A stretch of DNA of 64,000 nucleotides, taken from NCBI RefSeq assembly GCF_036108815.1, contig NZ_CP107985.1:372001-436000 (forward strand), given 5' to 3'. This document shows, piece after piece, positions 43,201-50,997 of this stretch; positions within the stretch are counted from its first letter, which is position 1, and every line of letters begins with the position of its first letter. The notes under the pieces were generated by a model. The model saw nothing but the letters and a program-made list of their open reading frames with translations. It searched no databases and had not been told where the DNA came from. This DNA comes from Streptomyces sp. NBC_00353. Its GTDB lineage: Bacteria; Actinomycetota; Actinomycetes; Streptomycetales; Streptomycetaceae. Position numbers and translations under genes: made by a program.

Positions 43201-43464
43201 TCAGCCCTGGAGCTTCTCGAAGAAGAACTCGTGCTTCAGGAACGACGTGTCGTACTCCGCGCCCGGGTACGGCGGGATCAGCTGCGCGGCCTGGAACAGC
43301 CGCCAGCCGTCCTGGAGCGCCGCGACGCCCGTCTCGTACGGCGGTTCGTCGCTGTCGCCGGTGGTCGGGCTGGTGCGGCCCGTGCCGTCGTACTGCGACC
43401 AGCCCACCACCTCGGAGTCGAGCGCCGAGTTGGCCAGATAGAGGACCAGGACCTGCTGCTTCAT
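43201..43464 (-). CDS. Small conserved-looking protein coupled to PhyH
   Basis: The 87-residue protein (MKQQVLVLYLANSALDSEVVGWSQYDGTG...) has no signal or membrane segment and I recognise no named domain. Its ATG overlaps the stop of the PhyH-family dioxygenase gene (ATGA), so the two are made together and probably act together. High third-position GC supports it as a real gene. Confidence 0.8.
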   Translation of the reverse strand: MKQQVLVLYLANSALDSEVVGWSQYDGTGRTSPTTGDSDEPPYETGVAALQDGWRLFQAAQLIPPYPGAEYDTSFLKHEFFFEKLQG

Positions 43465-44279
43465 GCGTGGCTCCGGAGGGTGGGGCGGTTGGCGACGCGG
43501 GTCGCCCAGTAGTCGATGTCGAAGGTGTCGTCGCCGGTCAGGGCGCGCCAGAGTTTCACCCGGTTGTAGACCTCCAGGCGGCCGGTGGCGGGCTCGTACC
43601 AGGGGAAGGTGAGGCTGAGTTCCCTGGCGACGGCGGGGTCGTCCAGGTCGGAGGTGTCCCAGAGGCGGACCTGGGGGACGGTCGGGTTGAAGCGGATCTT
43701 GAACATGTAGCGCAGGATGTCGCTGGCGTTGCGCCGGCCGCCGTGCCAGATGCCATGGTGCAGCAGGACGACCGTGCCGGCCGGGCAGGTGAGGCGGGTC
43801 TGGCCGCGGAGGTTCTGGTAGCGGCCGGTGTCGGACTCGTTGGTGCGGCGCAGATGGCTGCCGGGGACGCTGAGGGTGCCGCCCATCTCGGTAGTGACGT
43901 CCTGCGGGTAGTACATGAGCTGGACGTCGAACGCGTCGGGCCGGATGTCGATGACGGCGTCGGCGTGCAGGGGCTGGGCCTCGCCGCCGTGCGGTTCGCG
44001 GACGTGGACGAAGTGGTGGTCGACGGTGGGGCCCGGGCCGACGAGGCTCTCCAGGGCGCCGGCGACGGCCGGGAGCTCGATCAGCCGGCGGGCGAAGGAC
44101 CCCTCGGGGAAGGCCTTGTCCACGGGGGTGCCGAACGGCACCTCGGGGATCCCGGCGTCGAAGACGCCGATGGCCTGCTCGTTCATCTCCGGCGGTACGA
44201 CGGCGTCCAGGCGGAGCGAGCCGTGCGCGACGAAGCTCGCCACCTGGGCCGAGTTCAGTAGCTGCTTGCTGGTTGACAT
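43461..44279 (-). CDS. Phytanoyl-CoA dioxygenase (PhyH) family Fe(II)/2-oxoglutarate enzyme
   Basis: The 272-residue protein has the iron-binding facial triad of the PhyH fold: HAD in QPLHADAVIDIRPDA and the distal His in VLLHHGIWHGGRR, with the 2-oxoglutarate-binding Arg downstream. Such enzymes hydroxylate small organic substrates. It is divergent from an AraC-type gene, which has a start only 71 bp away and is the likely regulator. The substrate is unknown; position between inositol and glycan genes hints at a sugar- or cyclitol-related compound. Confidence 0.88.
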   Translation of the reverse strand: MSTSKQLLNSAQVASFVAHGSLRLDAVVPPEMNEQAIGVFDAGIPEVPFGTPVDKAFPEGSFARRLIELPAVAGALESLVGPGPTVDHHFVHVREPHGGEAQPLHADAVIDIRPDAFDVQLMYYPQDVTTEMGGTLSVPGSHLRRTNESDTGRYQNLRGQTRLTCPAGTVVLLHHGIWHGGRRNASDILRYMFKIRFNPTVPQVRLWDTSDLDDPAVARELSLTFPWYEPATGRLEVYNRVKLWRALTGDDTFDIDYWATRVANRPTLRSHA

Positions 44280-44349
44280 ACGGCAAGCCTAGAAAGGGCC
44301 TGCTCCCCTGTCGTGTGCTCTATTCATCGACTACTGGTAATTTCTCACC

Positions 44350-45132
44350 ATGACCGGTCATGTGGTGCTGCCGCTGGACGAACCGCCGCAGGCGGTGAAC
44401 GCGGGCGTCGGCATGCACGGCACCCTCGGCTCGCACGACGTCTTCCGGCTTCCCGGCCTGTGGCAGCTGCACCTGTACACCTACTCCGGCGAGCTGGCCT
44501 TCGGCGGCGGCCGGTATCCCATCCGGCCCGGGCACGTGAGCCTGGTGCCGCCGGATGTAGAGGTGCACTTCCACTACGAATCGCGCCGGAACGAGCATCT
44601 GTACGCGCACTTCGCGCTGCCCGGCCGCGGTGAGCGGCGGACCGTGCCGGTGATGCAGGACGCGGGCGCGGAGGCCCCGGTGCTCACCGCTCTGCTGCGG
44701 CACGCGGTGGCCGCGATGCCGGTGTCGCCGGCGCGGGCGGCTGCGGAGGTGTGGACGGTGCTGTGGCACACGGCGCAGCTCGGCGGCGGCCAGGAGGCGG
44801 CGGGGCAGCCGCATCCGGCGCTGGCGGCGGCGTTCGCGTACATCGAACAGGGGCTGGCGGGACCGCTGCCGGTGCCGGGGATCGCCCGGGCGGCGGGGGT
44901 CTCGCACAACCACCTCACCCGCCTGTTCCGCACAGGCACGGGCGACACGGTGGTGTCCTACATCCGCCGCCGCCGTATGGAGCGCGCCCGGCATCTGCTC
45001 CAGGCCTCGACGATGCCGATCCCGGCGGTGGCGGCGGCGGTCGGCATCCCGGACCTCCAGGCCTTCAACAAGACCTGCCGCCGCGAACTGGGAGCGGCGC
45101 CGCGTACGATCCGCGAGGCGGCGCGGCCCTAG
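44350..45132 (+). CDS. AraC-family transcriptional regulator
   Basis: The 260-residue protein has an N-terminal cupin sensor (about 10-110; YPIRPGHVSLVPPDVEVHFHY) and a C-terminal double helix-turn-helix (about 155-255; GIARAAGVSHNHLTRLFRTGTGDTVVSYIRRRRMERARHLLQAS). Sensor plus DNA-binding layout is that of sugar-responsive AraC activators. Divergence from the PhyH gene suggests control of that pair. Confidence 0.9.
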   Translation: MTGHVVLPLDEPPQAVNAGVGMHGTLGSHDVFRLPGLWQLHLYTYSGELAFGGGRYPIRPGHVSLVPPDVEVHFHYESRRNEHLYAHFALPGRGERRTVPVMQDAGAEAPVLTALLRHAVAAMPVSPARAAAEVWTVLWHTAQLGGGQEAAGQPHPALAAAFAYIEQGLAGPLPVPGIARAAGVSHNHLTRLFRTGTGDTVVSYIRRRRMERARHLLQASTMPIPAVAAAVGIPDLQAFNKTCRRELGAAPRTIREAARP

Positions 45133-45301
45133 CCGTCGCCTTATCCGGGGGTTGAGAGCTGCTACTCGCTGTGTGTGCAGGAGCGTGTGAGTGCGTCCTC
45201 GGGCACGGCGTGGGAGCGCGCGGTGGCAGGCGGGTCGGACTGTCGGTGGAACGAACCCGGCTCGGCGTGACCGCCCCGGGCTGTCGCGGCTGGCGGACCG
45301 G

Positions 45302-47233
45302 TCACCCCGTGACGCTCGGCCTCCCGTCCTCGATGTGTCCCGCCAGCCGCCGGGAGAAAGCCGGGTCGCCCGCCACGGTGACCACCAGGTCGTACCAGCC
45401 GTGTGCGGCGCTGGTGGGGTGGGTGAGGGTGCGGGTCTCGCCGGGTGCCAACCGCAGGCAGGCCGGGTGCGGATCCCGTTCACGGGCCTGCGGGCGGACC
45501 GTTGCCGTCTGAGGCCGCGCCGAGGTGTTGGTGAGCGTCAGCCGCAGCTCACGGGCCGGGGCTTCGACCGCCGAGGCGACCTCCACGCCGTCGGACGGCG
45601 TGCCCGTGAACTCGCGGCGGAAGCCGTTCGGGCCGGTGACCGTGAAGCGGTAGTGGTCGGCGGTGAGAGGCACCGTCCACTGCGCCTCGCCCCTTACATC
45701 CCGGTGCTGGGGCGCGGCGAACTCACCCGCGTAGGGGTAGAGCGCGAAGTGCGCGCTGGACGCGCCGGTGTTGACCAGCGTCACCGCGACCTGCTCGCCG
45801 CGCACAACGGCGTGCGCGTCCGGCTGGTACGGCAGCGCGCGGGCGGGACGCGTTCCCGGCGGCACGGCGGCCGGAGCGGGCTCCGGGTCGAACGCGAACG
45901 CCGCCGTCAGATCGCCCGTCACCGTCCGGCGCCACGGCGAGACGTTCGGGTCCTCGACCCCCGTCCACCGCTCGAGGAACCGGTTCACGGAGGTGTGGTC
46001 GAAGAGCTCCGAGCAGACGTGACCGCCCGTCGACCAGGGTGAGATGACCAGCATCGGCACCCGGATCCCCAGGCCCGTGGGGTGTCCCTCCCACCACTCG
46101 TCCGGGTCGTCCGGGCCCGGCACTGGCGGCGGGACGTGGTCGAAGAAGCCGTCGTTCTCGTCGTAGGTCAGGAGGAGGACCGTGTGCCGCCACACCTCGG
46201 GGTGCGAGGCCAGCGCGTCCAGCAGCCCGTGGATCACCTCCGCTCCGGCCTGCGGGGAGGAGACGTTGGGGTGCTCCGACGACACCGCCGGGGCGACGAC
46301 GTAGGAGACCTCCGCCAGCCGGCCCGCCGCCACATCGCGGGCGAAGGCGTCGGTGAGGGTGCCGGTGGGCACCCGGCGCAGGGCCCGCTCGAACAGGCTG
46401 CGCTCCGCCGGGGCGAGGGCGTCGACGCCCTCCTCCAGCAAGCCCAGCAGCCGGTCCCGTTCGGCGTCGTCGGCCGCCTCGCGGACGGTCTCGTAGAAGG
46501 ACTCCAGGTAGGTGTGGCCGTCGGTCTTGCGCAGCGCCTCGCGGGCGACGGCCTTGAAGGTGGCGAAGAACTCCGGCTGGTTGTCGGTGTAGTTCTCCCA
46601 CTCGCTGTACGTCTGCCAGCTGCGGCCCGCCCGCTCCAGCAGCTCGGCGTACGTCGGCCAGTCGTAGCCGGGGTGGACGTCCTCGTCGTTGGCGTCGTTG
46701 TCGACGGCGCGGCGGCCGTCCGGCTCATGGCCGGACAGGCTGGACCACAGGTAGTTGCGGTTGGGGCTGGTCGAGGAGTGGATGGACGCGTGGTAGGCGT
46801 CGCAGATCGTGAAGGCGTCGGCCAGTGCGTAGTGCAGCGGGATGTCGTCCCGGTCCAGGTAGGCCATGGTGGCCGGGGTCTTCGCCGGGACCCAGCCGTC
46901 CATCCAGCCGCCGTGCCAGGCCTGCTGGGCGGTCTCCCAGCTGTGGTCGAGGTCGTGGAAGGTCGCCAGCTGCGGCGTACCGGCCGCGGCGCGGGCGGCG
47001 AAGGGGCGGACGGTCCGCTCCCCGTCGGGCTGGTCGAAGACCAGGGCGCCGCCGGGGAGGCGGATCGCATTGCGGTCGCCGAAGCCGCGGACGCCGGGGA
47101 GCATGCCGAAGTAGTGGTCGAAGGACCGGTTCTCCTGCATGAGGACCACCACGTGCCGGACGTCTTCCAGCCCGCCGGCCGGCGGCTCCTCGGCCAGCAT
47201 CCGCAGCACCGAGGCCGGGAGCTGAGCCGTCAC
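45302..47233 (-). CDS. PLC-type phosphoesterase with DUF756 repeats, no visible signal
   Basis: The 643-residue protein belongs to the bacterial phospholipase C/acid phosphatase family: VVVLMQENRSFDHYFGML near the N-terminus (metal-binding Glu/Asn), HSSTSPNRNYLWSSLSGH, LLLTYDENDGFFDHVPPP, then two C-terminal DUF756 modules. These normally hydrolyse phosphatidylcholine-type lipids or phosphomonoesters outside the cell via a Tat signal. This one starts VTAQLPASVLRMLAEEP at GTG 47233 (GGGGAG upstream) with no Tat or Sec signal. The start lies one base past the CehA gene's stop, so the two are coupled. Confidence 0.88.
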   Translation of the reverse strand: MTAQLPASVLRMLAEEPPAGGLEDVRHVVVLMQENRSFDHYFGMLPGVRGFGDRNAIRLPGGALVFDQPDGERTVRPFAARAAAGTPQLATFHDLDHSWETAQQAWHGGWMDGWVPAKTPATMAYLDRDDIPLHYALADAFTICDAYHASIHSSTSPNRNYLWSSLSGHEPDGRRAVDNDANDEDVHPGYDWPTYAELLERAGRSWQTYSEWENYTDNQPEFFATFKAVAREALRKTDGHTYLESFYETVREAADDAERDRLLGLLEEGVDALAPAERSLFERALRRVPTGTLTDAFARDVAAGRLAEVSYVVAPAVSSEHPNVSSPQAGAEVIHGLLDALASHPEVWRHTVLLLTYDENDGFFDHVPPPVPGPDDPDEWWEGHPTGLGIRVPMLVISPWSTGGHVCSELFDHTSVNRFLERWTGVEDPNVSPWRRTVTGDLTAAFAFDPEPAPAAVPPGTRPARALPYQPDAHAVVRGEQVAVTLVNTGASSAHFALYPYAGEFAAPQHRDVRGEAQWTVPLTADHYRFTVTGPNGFRREFTGTPSDGVEVASAVEAPARELRLTLTNTSARPQTATVRPQARERDPHPACLRLAPGETRTLTHPTSAAHGWYDLVVTVAGDPAFSRRLAGHIEDGRPSVTG

Positions 47234-47234
47234 G

Positions 47235-48911
47235 TCAGCTCCCCGCGACATCGACGAACACCGGGTTGGTGTAGAACCACGTGTCGAGCCACGGGTCGCC
47301 GCCGCCCGGCTCGTGTGCGATCGGCCCGTGCGGGTCGATCGACGCGCCGAGGTAGCCGGTGCCGTTGCGGTTGCCGTCGCTGCCGCGCAGCCGGACGTAG
47401 AAGGGCTCGTCGCCGGCCGTCAGCGGGATGTGCAGGGTATAGGTCCCGGAGCGGCCGGTGACGTCCGTCGTGTGCACGACCCGGGTGTCGGGCGCCCGCC
47501 ACGAGTCGCGGTCCGCGGCCGGGCCGCGCACCGCACCGTGGATCACATCGACGTGGGCGAGCTCCGGCAGGATGTCGTGCGCGTTGGGCCGGGAGGCCGT
47601 GGTGACGGTGACGGACAGGGTGAGCCGGTCGCCGGGGCGTACCCGCAGCCGGCCGCCGAGGGTGACTCCGCGGCCGGTGTCGTCGGCGCGTCTGAGGCGC
47701 ACGTCGAGCCCGTCCAGGAGCTGGCCGTGGTCGAGCCAGACCCTGCCGGCCCGCAGACCCGCCATGACCGGCCGGTAGCCGTACTTGGTGACGCCCACAT
47801 GGGTCCGGCTGAACTGGCCGGGCCAGAAGTCGCCGCCGGGCTGCGGCTCGGTGGTGTTCACCGGGTCGGGCAGCCGGCCGGTGTTGTCGAAGTTCTGCCC
47901 CGGCGGCCAGTCGCCGTTCTTCCAGGTGTCGAAGACCACCCGGTGCACGTCGGAGTTGGTGGTGATGGTGAACAGCCTGCCCTCGGAGAGCATCGCGTCC
48001 CACAGGCCGCCGACGGTGGCGGTCACCCAGTCGAAGCCGCCGTACGTGACGTAGGCGTCGGTGGGGTAGCCGGGCCAGGAGTTGGCCGAGGGGGCGTTCT
48101 CGTACTCGCCGCGCTGCGAGTCGGGGCCGCGCCAGCCGGGGATGCCGCCGCCCTGGGCGCCGGGGGCGCCCTCCATGCCGATCATGATGTCGGGTGCGGC
48201 GTCGCGCCAGTTGCGCATCTCGTGCGGGGAGTCGATGCCCAGGCGCATCGGGTGGTTGGCGATGACCAGGACGTCGTCGATGTAGCCGGTGCGGCGCTGT
48301 TCGGCGAGCCAGCGGATGGCGGCCACCGCGTGCGCCTCGTTGCGCGGGGTGTCGGGGTGGTCGGGGCCGCCGGCGGTGTGGTCCAGGAGCTTGCCGTCGT
48401 AGGCGAGCTCGAACCGCGTGAGCAGGTCGACCTCGTGCGGTCCCGGGGCGGCGAAGACCGTGCAGTGCTCGGCGGCTGGGATGTACCACTCCAGGCCCTG
48501 GAAGATCAGCTGCCGGGGGTGGGCGGCGCGGGCCTTGAGGATCTCCTCGTGCTCCAGCCGGGCGCCGTAGCTCGCGTGGCCGAAGTTGGAGTGCTCGTTG
48601 AAGACCATCCAGTCCAGGCCGTAGCGGGCACCCGCGTCGACCAGCTGGCTGAACGTGTACTTGGCGTCGTGGCTGTAGACGCTGTGGATGTGGTGGTCGC
48701 CGACCAGGTACGCCAACTCCGGGTCCGTGCCGCCGAGCTGGGGCGCGGACGCGGCGGAAGCGGTGGACGGGCTGAGCAGGGATCCGGCGGCGAAGGCGGC
48801 GCCGAACAGGCCGGCGCGGCGCAGCAGGCCGCGGCGGGACAGGGCCTGGGCGCTGAGCGCGGCGGCGGGCACGTCGGGGTCGGCCCAGATCGGCAGCTTG
48901 GAGGACGGCAT
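47235..48911 (-). CDS. Tat-exported CehA/McbA family (PHP-type) metallohydrolase
   Basis: The 558-residue protein has a Tat signal (SRRGLLRRAGLFGAAFAAGS, about 26-45) and a PHP-type metal site: YLVGDHHIHSVYSHDAKYTF, WMVFNEHSNFGHASYG and VLVIANHPMRLG. CehA/McbA proteins hydrolyse carbamate and other esters; related PHP proteins cleave phosphoesters. AGGGAG precedes the ATG. It lies between two phosphoesterase genes, which makes a phosphoester substrate plausible but unproven. Confidence 0.88.
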   Translation of the reverse strand: MPSSKLPIWADPDVPAAALSAQALSRRGLLRRAGLFGAAFAAGSLLSPSTASAASAPQLGGTDPELAYLVGDHHIHSVYSHDAKYTFSQLVDAGARYGLDWMVFNEHSNFGHASYGARLEHEEILKARAAHPRQLIFQGLEWYIPAAEHCTVFAAPGPHEVDLLTRFELAYDGKLLDHTAGGPDHPDTPRNEAHAVAAIRWLAEQRRTGYIDDVLVIANHPMRLGIDSPHEMRNWRDAAPDIMIGMEGAPGAQGGGIPGWRGPDSQRGEYENAPSANSWPGYPTDAYVTYGGFDWVTATVGGLWDAMLSEGRLFTITTNSDVHRVVFDTWKNGDWPPGQNFDNTGRLPDPVNTTEPQPGGDFWPGQFSRTHVGVTKYGYRPVMAGLRAGRVWLDHGQLLDGLDVRLRRADDTGRGVTLGGRLRVRPGDRLTLSVTVTTASRPNAHDILPELAHVDVIHGAVRGPAADRDSWRAPDTRVVHTTDVTGRSGTYTLHIPLTAGDEPFYVRLRGSDGNRNGTGYLGASIDPHGPIAHEPGGGDPWLDTWFYTNPVFVDVAGS

Positions 48912-49025
48912 GCGGGTGCTACTCCCTTGCGGTGGATGGCGGGAATCGGCGGGATGGAGGGCTCGCCCCCGGAGGCGAGAGGGGGCGAGCCCTCGGGCGG
49001 GACCGGTCGGCCCGGATGAAGTCCG

Positions 49026-50870
49026 TCAGCTGAGCATGAAGTCGCCGACGGCCAGCGCCCGGTCGCAGATGCGGACGTCGCCGAGGCGGCCGTTGAGGAT
49101 CTGGTCGATCCTGCCGCCGTACTCGTAACCCCCCAGCAGCCACGGCAGCCCGACCGAGGTGAGGCCGACGGCTGCCGCGTGCGGGTTGCGGGCGACCGGG
49201 CAGCCCTGGACGTACATCGTGGTGTGGCTGCCGTCGTTGACGACGGCGACGTGCCACCAGCGGCCGGGCGCGGTCTCGTCGCCCCAGTTGGTGGCGATGC
49301 CCTCCTGGTTGAGCGGCCGGACGGCCCACTGCGGGCCGGGGCCGTCGGACAACGACAGGGTGGCCAGCGGCTCGTCCGGGTCGTCCTGCGTCTTGCCCGC
49401 GGCGCCGCCGGTGCCGGTGCGACCGACGAGTCCGCCCCAGGCGTTGCGGGCGGAGTCCCAGTCCTCGGCGGGCTGGTAGAAGGCCTCGATGGTGTAACCG
49501 TCGGGGAAGGTCGCGGCGTTCAGCGGTGCGCCCTGGACCGTACGCAGATATGCGCCCTGCAGCGGCGGCTTGCCGCCGGCAAAGCGCAGGCTGCCGTGAC
49601 CGGGCTGGTCGGGGTGGTGGGCGGCGGAGAAGGTGAGGCTGCGGGAGGAGGAGCCGGGGACGGCGACGACGGTGAGGTCGTTGCCGCGGCCGCTCAGGTC
49701 GCGAATCGGTCCCTCGGCCCTGGCGCCGTCCTCGCGCCCGTCGAAACGCCAGTACGCCAGGGTGCCGGGGACCAACAGCTGCGCCGCGGGCCGGGGCCCG
49801 CGCGCGGCCACGGGGGCGAAGCCCGCGAAACGCTCGGCGAAGTCCACCGCGACGGAGAACCGGTCGTCGGGGCCGGTCAGTTCGATCTCCCCGCGCTCCA
49901 GCTCGTTCAGGCCGTCGGCGGCCCGGCCCAGGATCCACGGCGAGACGGTCTCGACGTCGATGGTGTCGCGATCCAGGTCGAAGTGGTAGAGGCGGATCAT
50001 GGCGGCGCCGCCGTAGTAGCGGTTCTGGTAGTTGGTGAGGTGCAGGTGCACGTCGTTGCCGGCGGCGTTCTCGCGGACGGTGCGGGCCGCGGGCCAGAAG
50101 TGGCCGTTCAGGGTGAGGAAGATCTGGTCGTGGTCGTGGATCAGCTCGGACCACAGGCGCTGCCCGTAGTCGGACAGGACCGCCCCGCCCTTGTCCTCGT
50201 CGACGCCCACGAGGTCGTGCGTGGTGAGGATGACGGGGGACTCCGGGTGGTCGGCGATGACCTGGCGGGCCCAGGCGAAGCCCGCCTCGGACATCCGCCA
50301 GTCCAGCGCCAGGACCAGCCACTCGCGGCCGGCGGCGGGGATCAGGTGGTACGTGTTGTAGCCGTCCGGCGTGGCCCCGCCGAAGGTGGGCAGATCGGCC
50401 ATCCGGTCCGGGCCGAAGGTGCGCAGATACGGGGTGGCGCCGCGCTGGTCGTCGGTGCGCGAGGGGATGTCGTGGTTGCCGGTGAGCACGCTGTAGCCGA
50501 CGCCGTTGCGGTCCAGCAGCTCGAACGCCTCGCCCACGGCGGCGAACTCGGTGTCCGTGCCGTGCTCGGTGAGGTCGCCCAGATGGGCCAGGAAGACGAT
50601 GTTGTCGTCGCGGCCGTGGTCCAGGACGTAGCGCAGGGAGGCCTCGACGGGTGCGCGCTGGATGCTCGGACCGTCGAAGAGGTACTGGGTGTCGGGCATC
50701 ACGACCAGCGTGAACCGGTTGCTGTCCGGGTCCGGCCGCCAGTCGGCGGGCTCGTCCGCCTGCGCTGCGGCCTGCGTGGCGGCGGTGGCCGTGGCGAGCG
50801 CGGTGCCTGCGGTGATCAGCCCGGCGCGGCTGAGGAAGGTGCGCCGGTCGGTGCCGTGCGAGGTGCACAC
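49026..50870 (-). CDS. Tat-exported metallophosphoesterase with LamG-like domain
   Basis: The 614-residue protein starts with a Tat signal (DRRTFLSRAGLITAGTALA, about 8-26), then a calcineurin-type phosphoesterase domain with the full motif set: MPDTQYLFDG, LAHLGDLTEHG, LTGNHDIPS, TTHDLVG and LNGHFWP. The C-terminal half (about 370-600; YWRFDGREDG...) is a LamG/concanavalin-like lectin fold, which binds glycans. The start is GTG 50870 after GGAGA. A glycan-binding phosphoesterase fits the neighbouring glycosidases. Confidence 0.88.
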   Translation of the reverse strand: MCTSHGTDRRTFLSRAGLITAGTALATATAATQAAAQADEPADWRPDPDSNRFTLVVMPDTQYLFDGPSIQRAPVEASLRYVLDHGRDDNIVFLAHLGDLTEHGTDTEFAAVGEAFELLDRNGVGYSVLTGNHDIPSRTDDQRGATPYLRTFGPDRMADLPTFGGATPDGYNTYHLIPAAGREWLVLALDWRMSEAGFAWARQVIADHPESPVILTTHDLVGVDEDKGGAVLSDYGQRLWSELIHDHDQIFLTLNGHFWPAARTVRENAAGNDVHLHLTNYQNRYYGGAAMIRLYHFDLDRDTIDVETVSPWILGRAADGLNELERGEIELTGPDDRFSVAVDFAERFAGFAPVAARGPRPAAQLLVPGTLAYWRFDGREDGARAEGPIRDLSGRGNDLTVVAVPGSSSRSLTFSAAHHPDQPGHGSLRFAGGKPPLQGAYLRTVQGAPLNAATFPDGYTIEAFYQPAEDWDSARNAWGGLVGRTGTGGAAGKTQDDPDEPLATLSLSDGPGPQWAVRPLNQEGIATNWGDETAPGRWWHVAVVNDGSHTTMYVQGCPVARNPHAAAVGLTSVGLPWLLGGYEYGGRIDQILNGRLGDVRICDRALAVGDFMLS

Positions 50871-50997
50871 ATCGTCTCCAGGAGAGGTTTCGGGCAGCCC
50901 GGACCGCGCTCCGGCTGGGGGACGGAGCGCGGTGGGCTTGTCGGCCCGGTGGATGCGGACTTGGCTGGCTGGTGGTGGACGGTGCCCCGGGGGCCGC

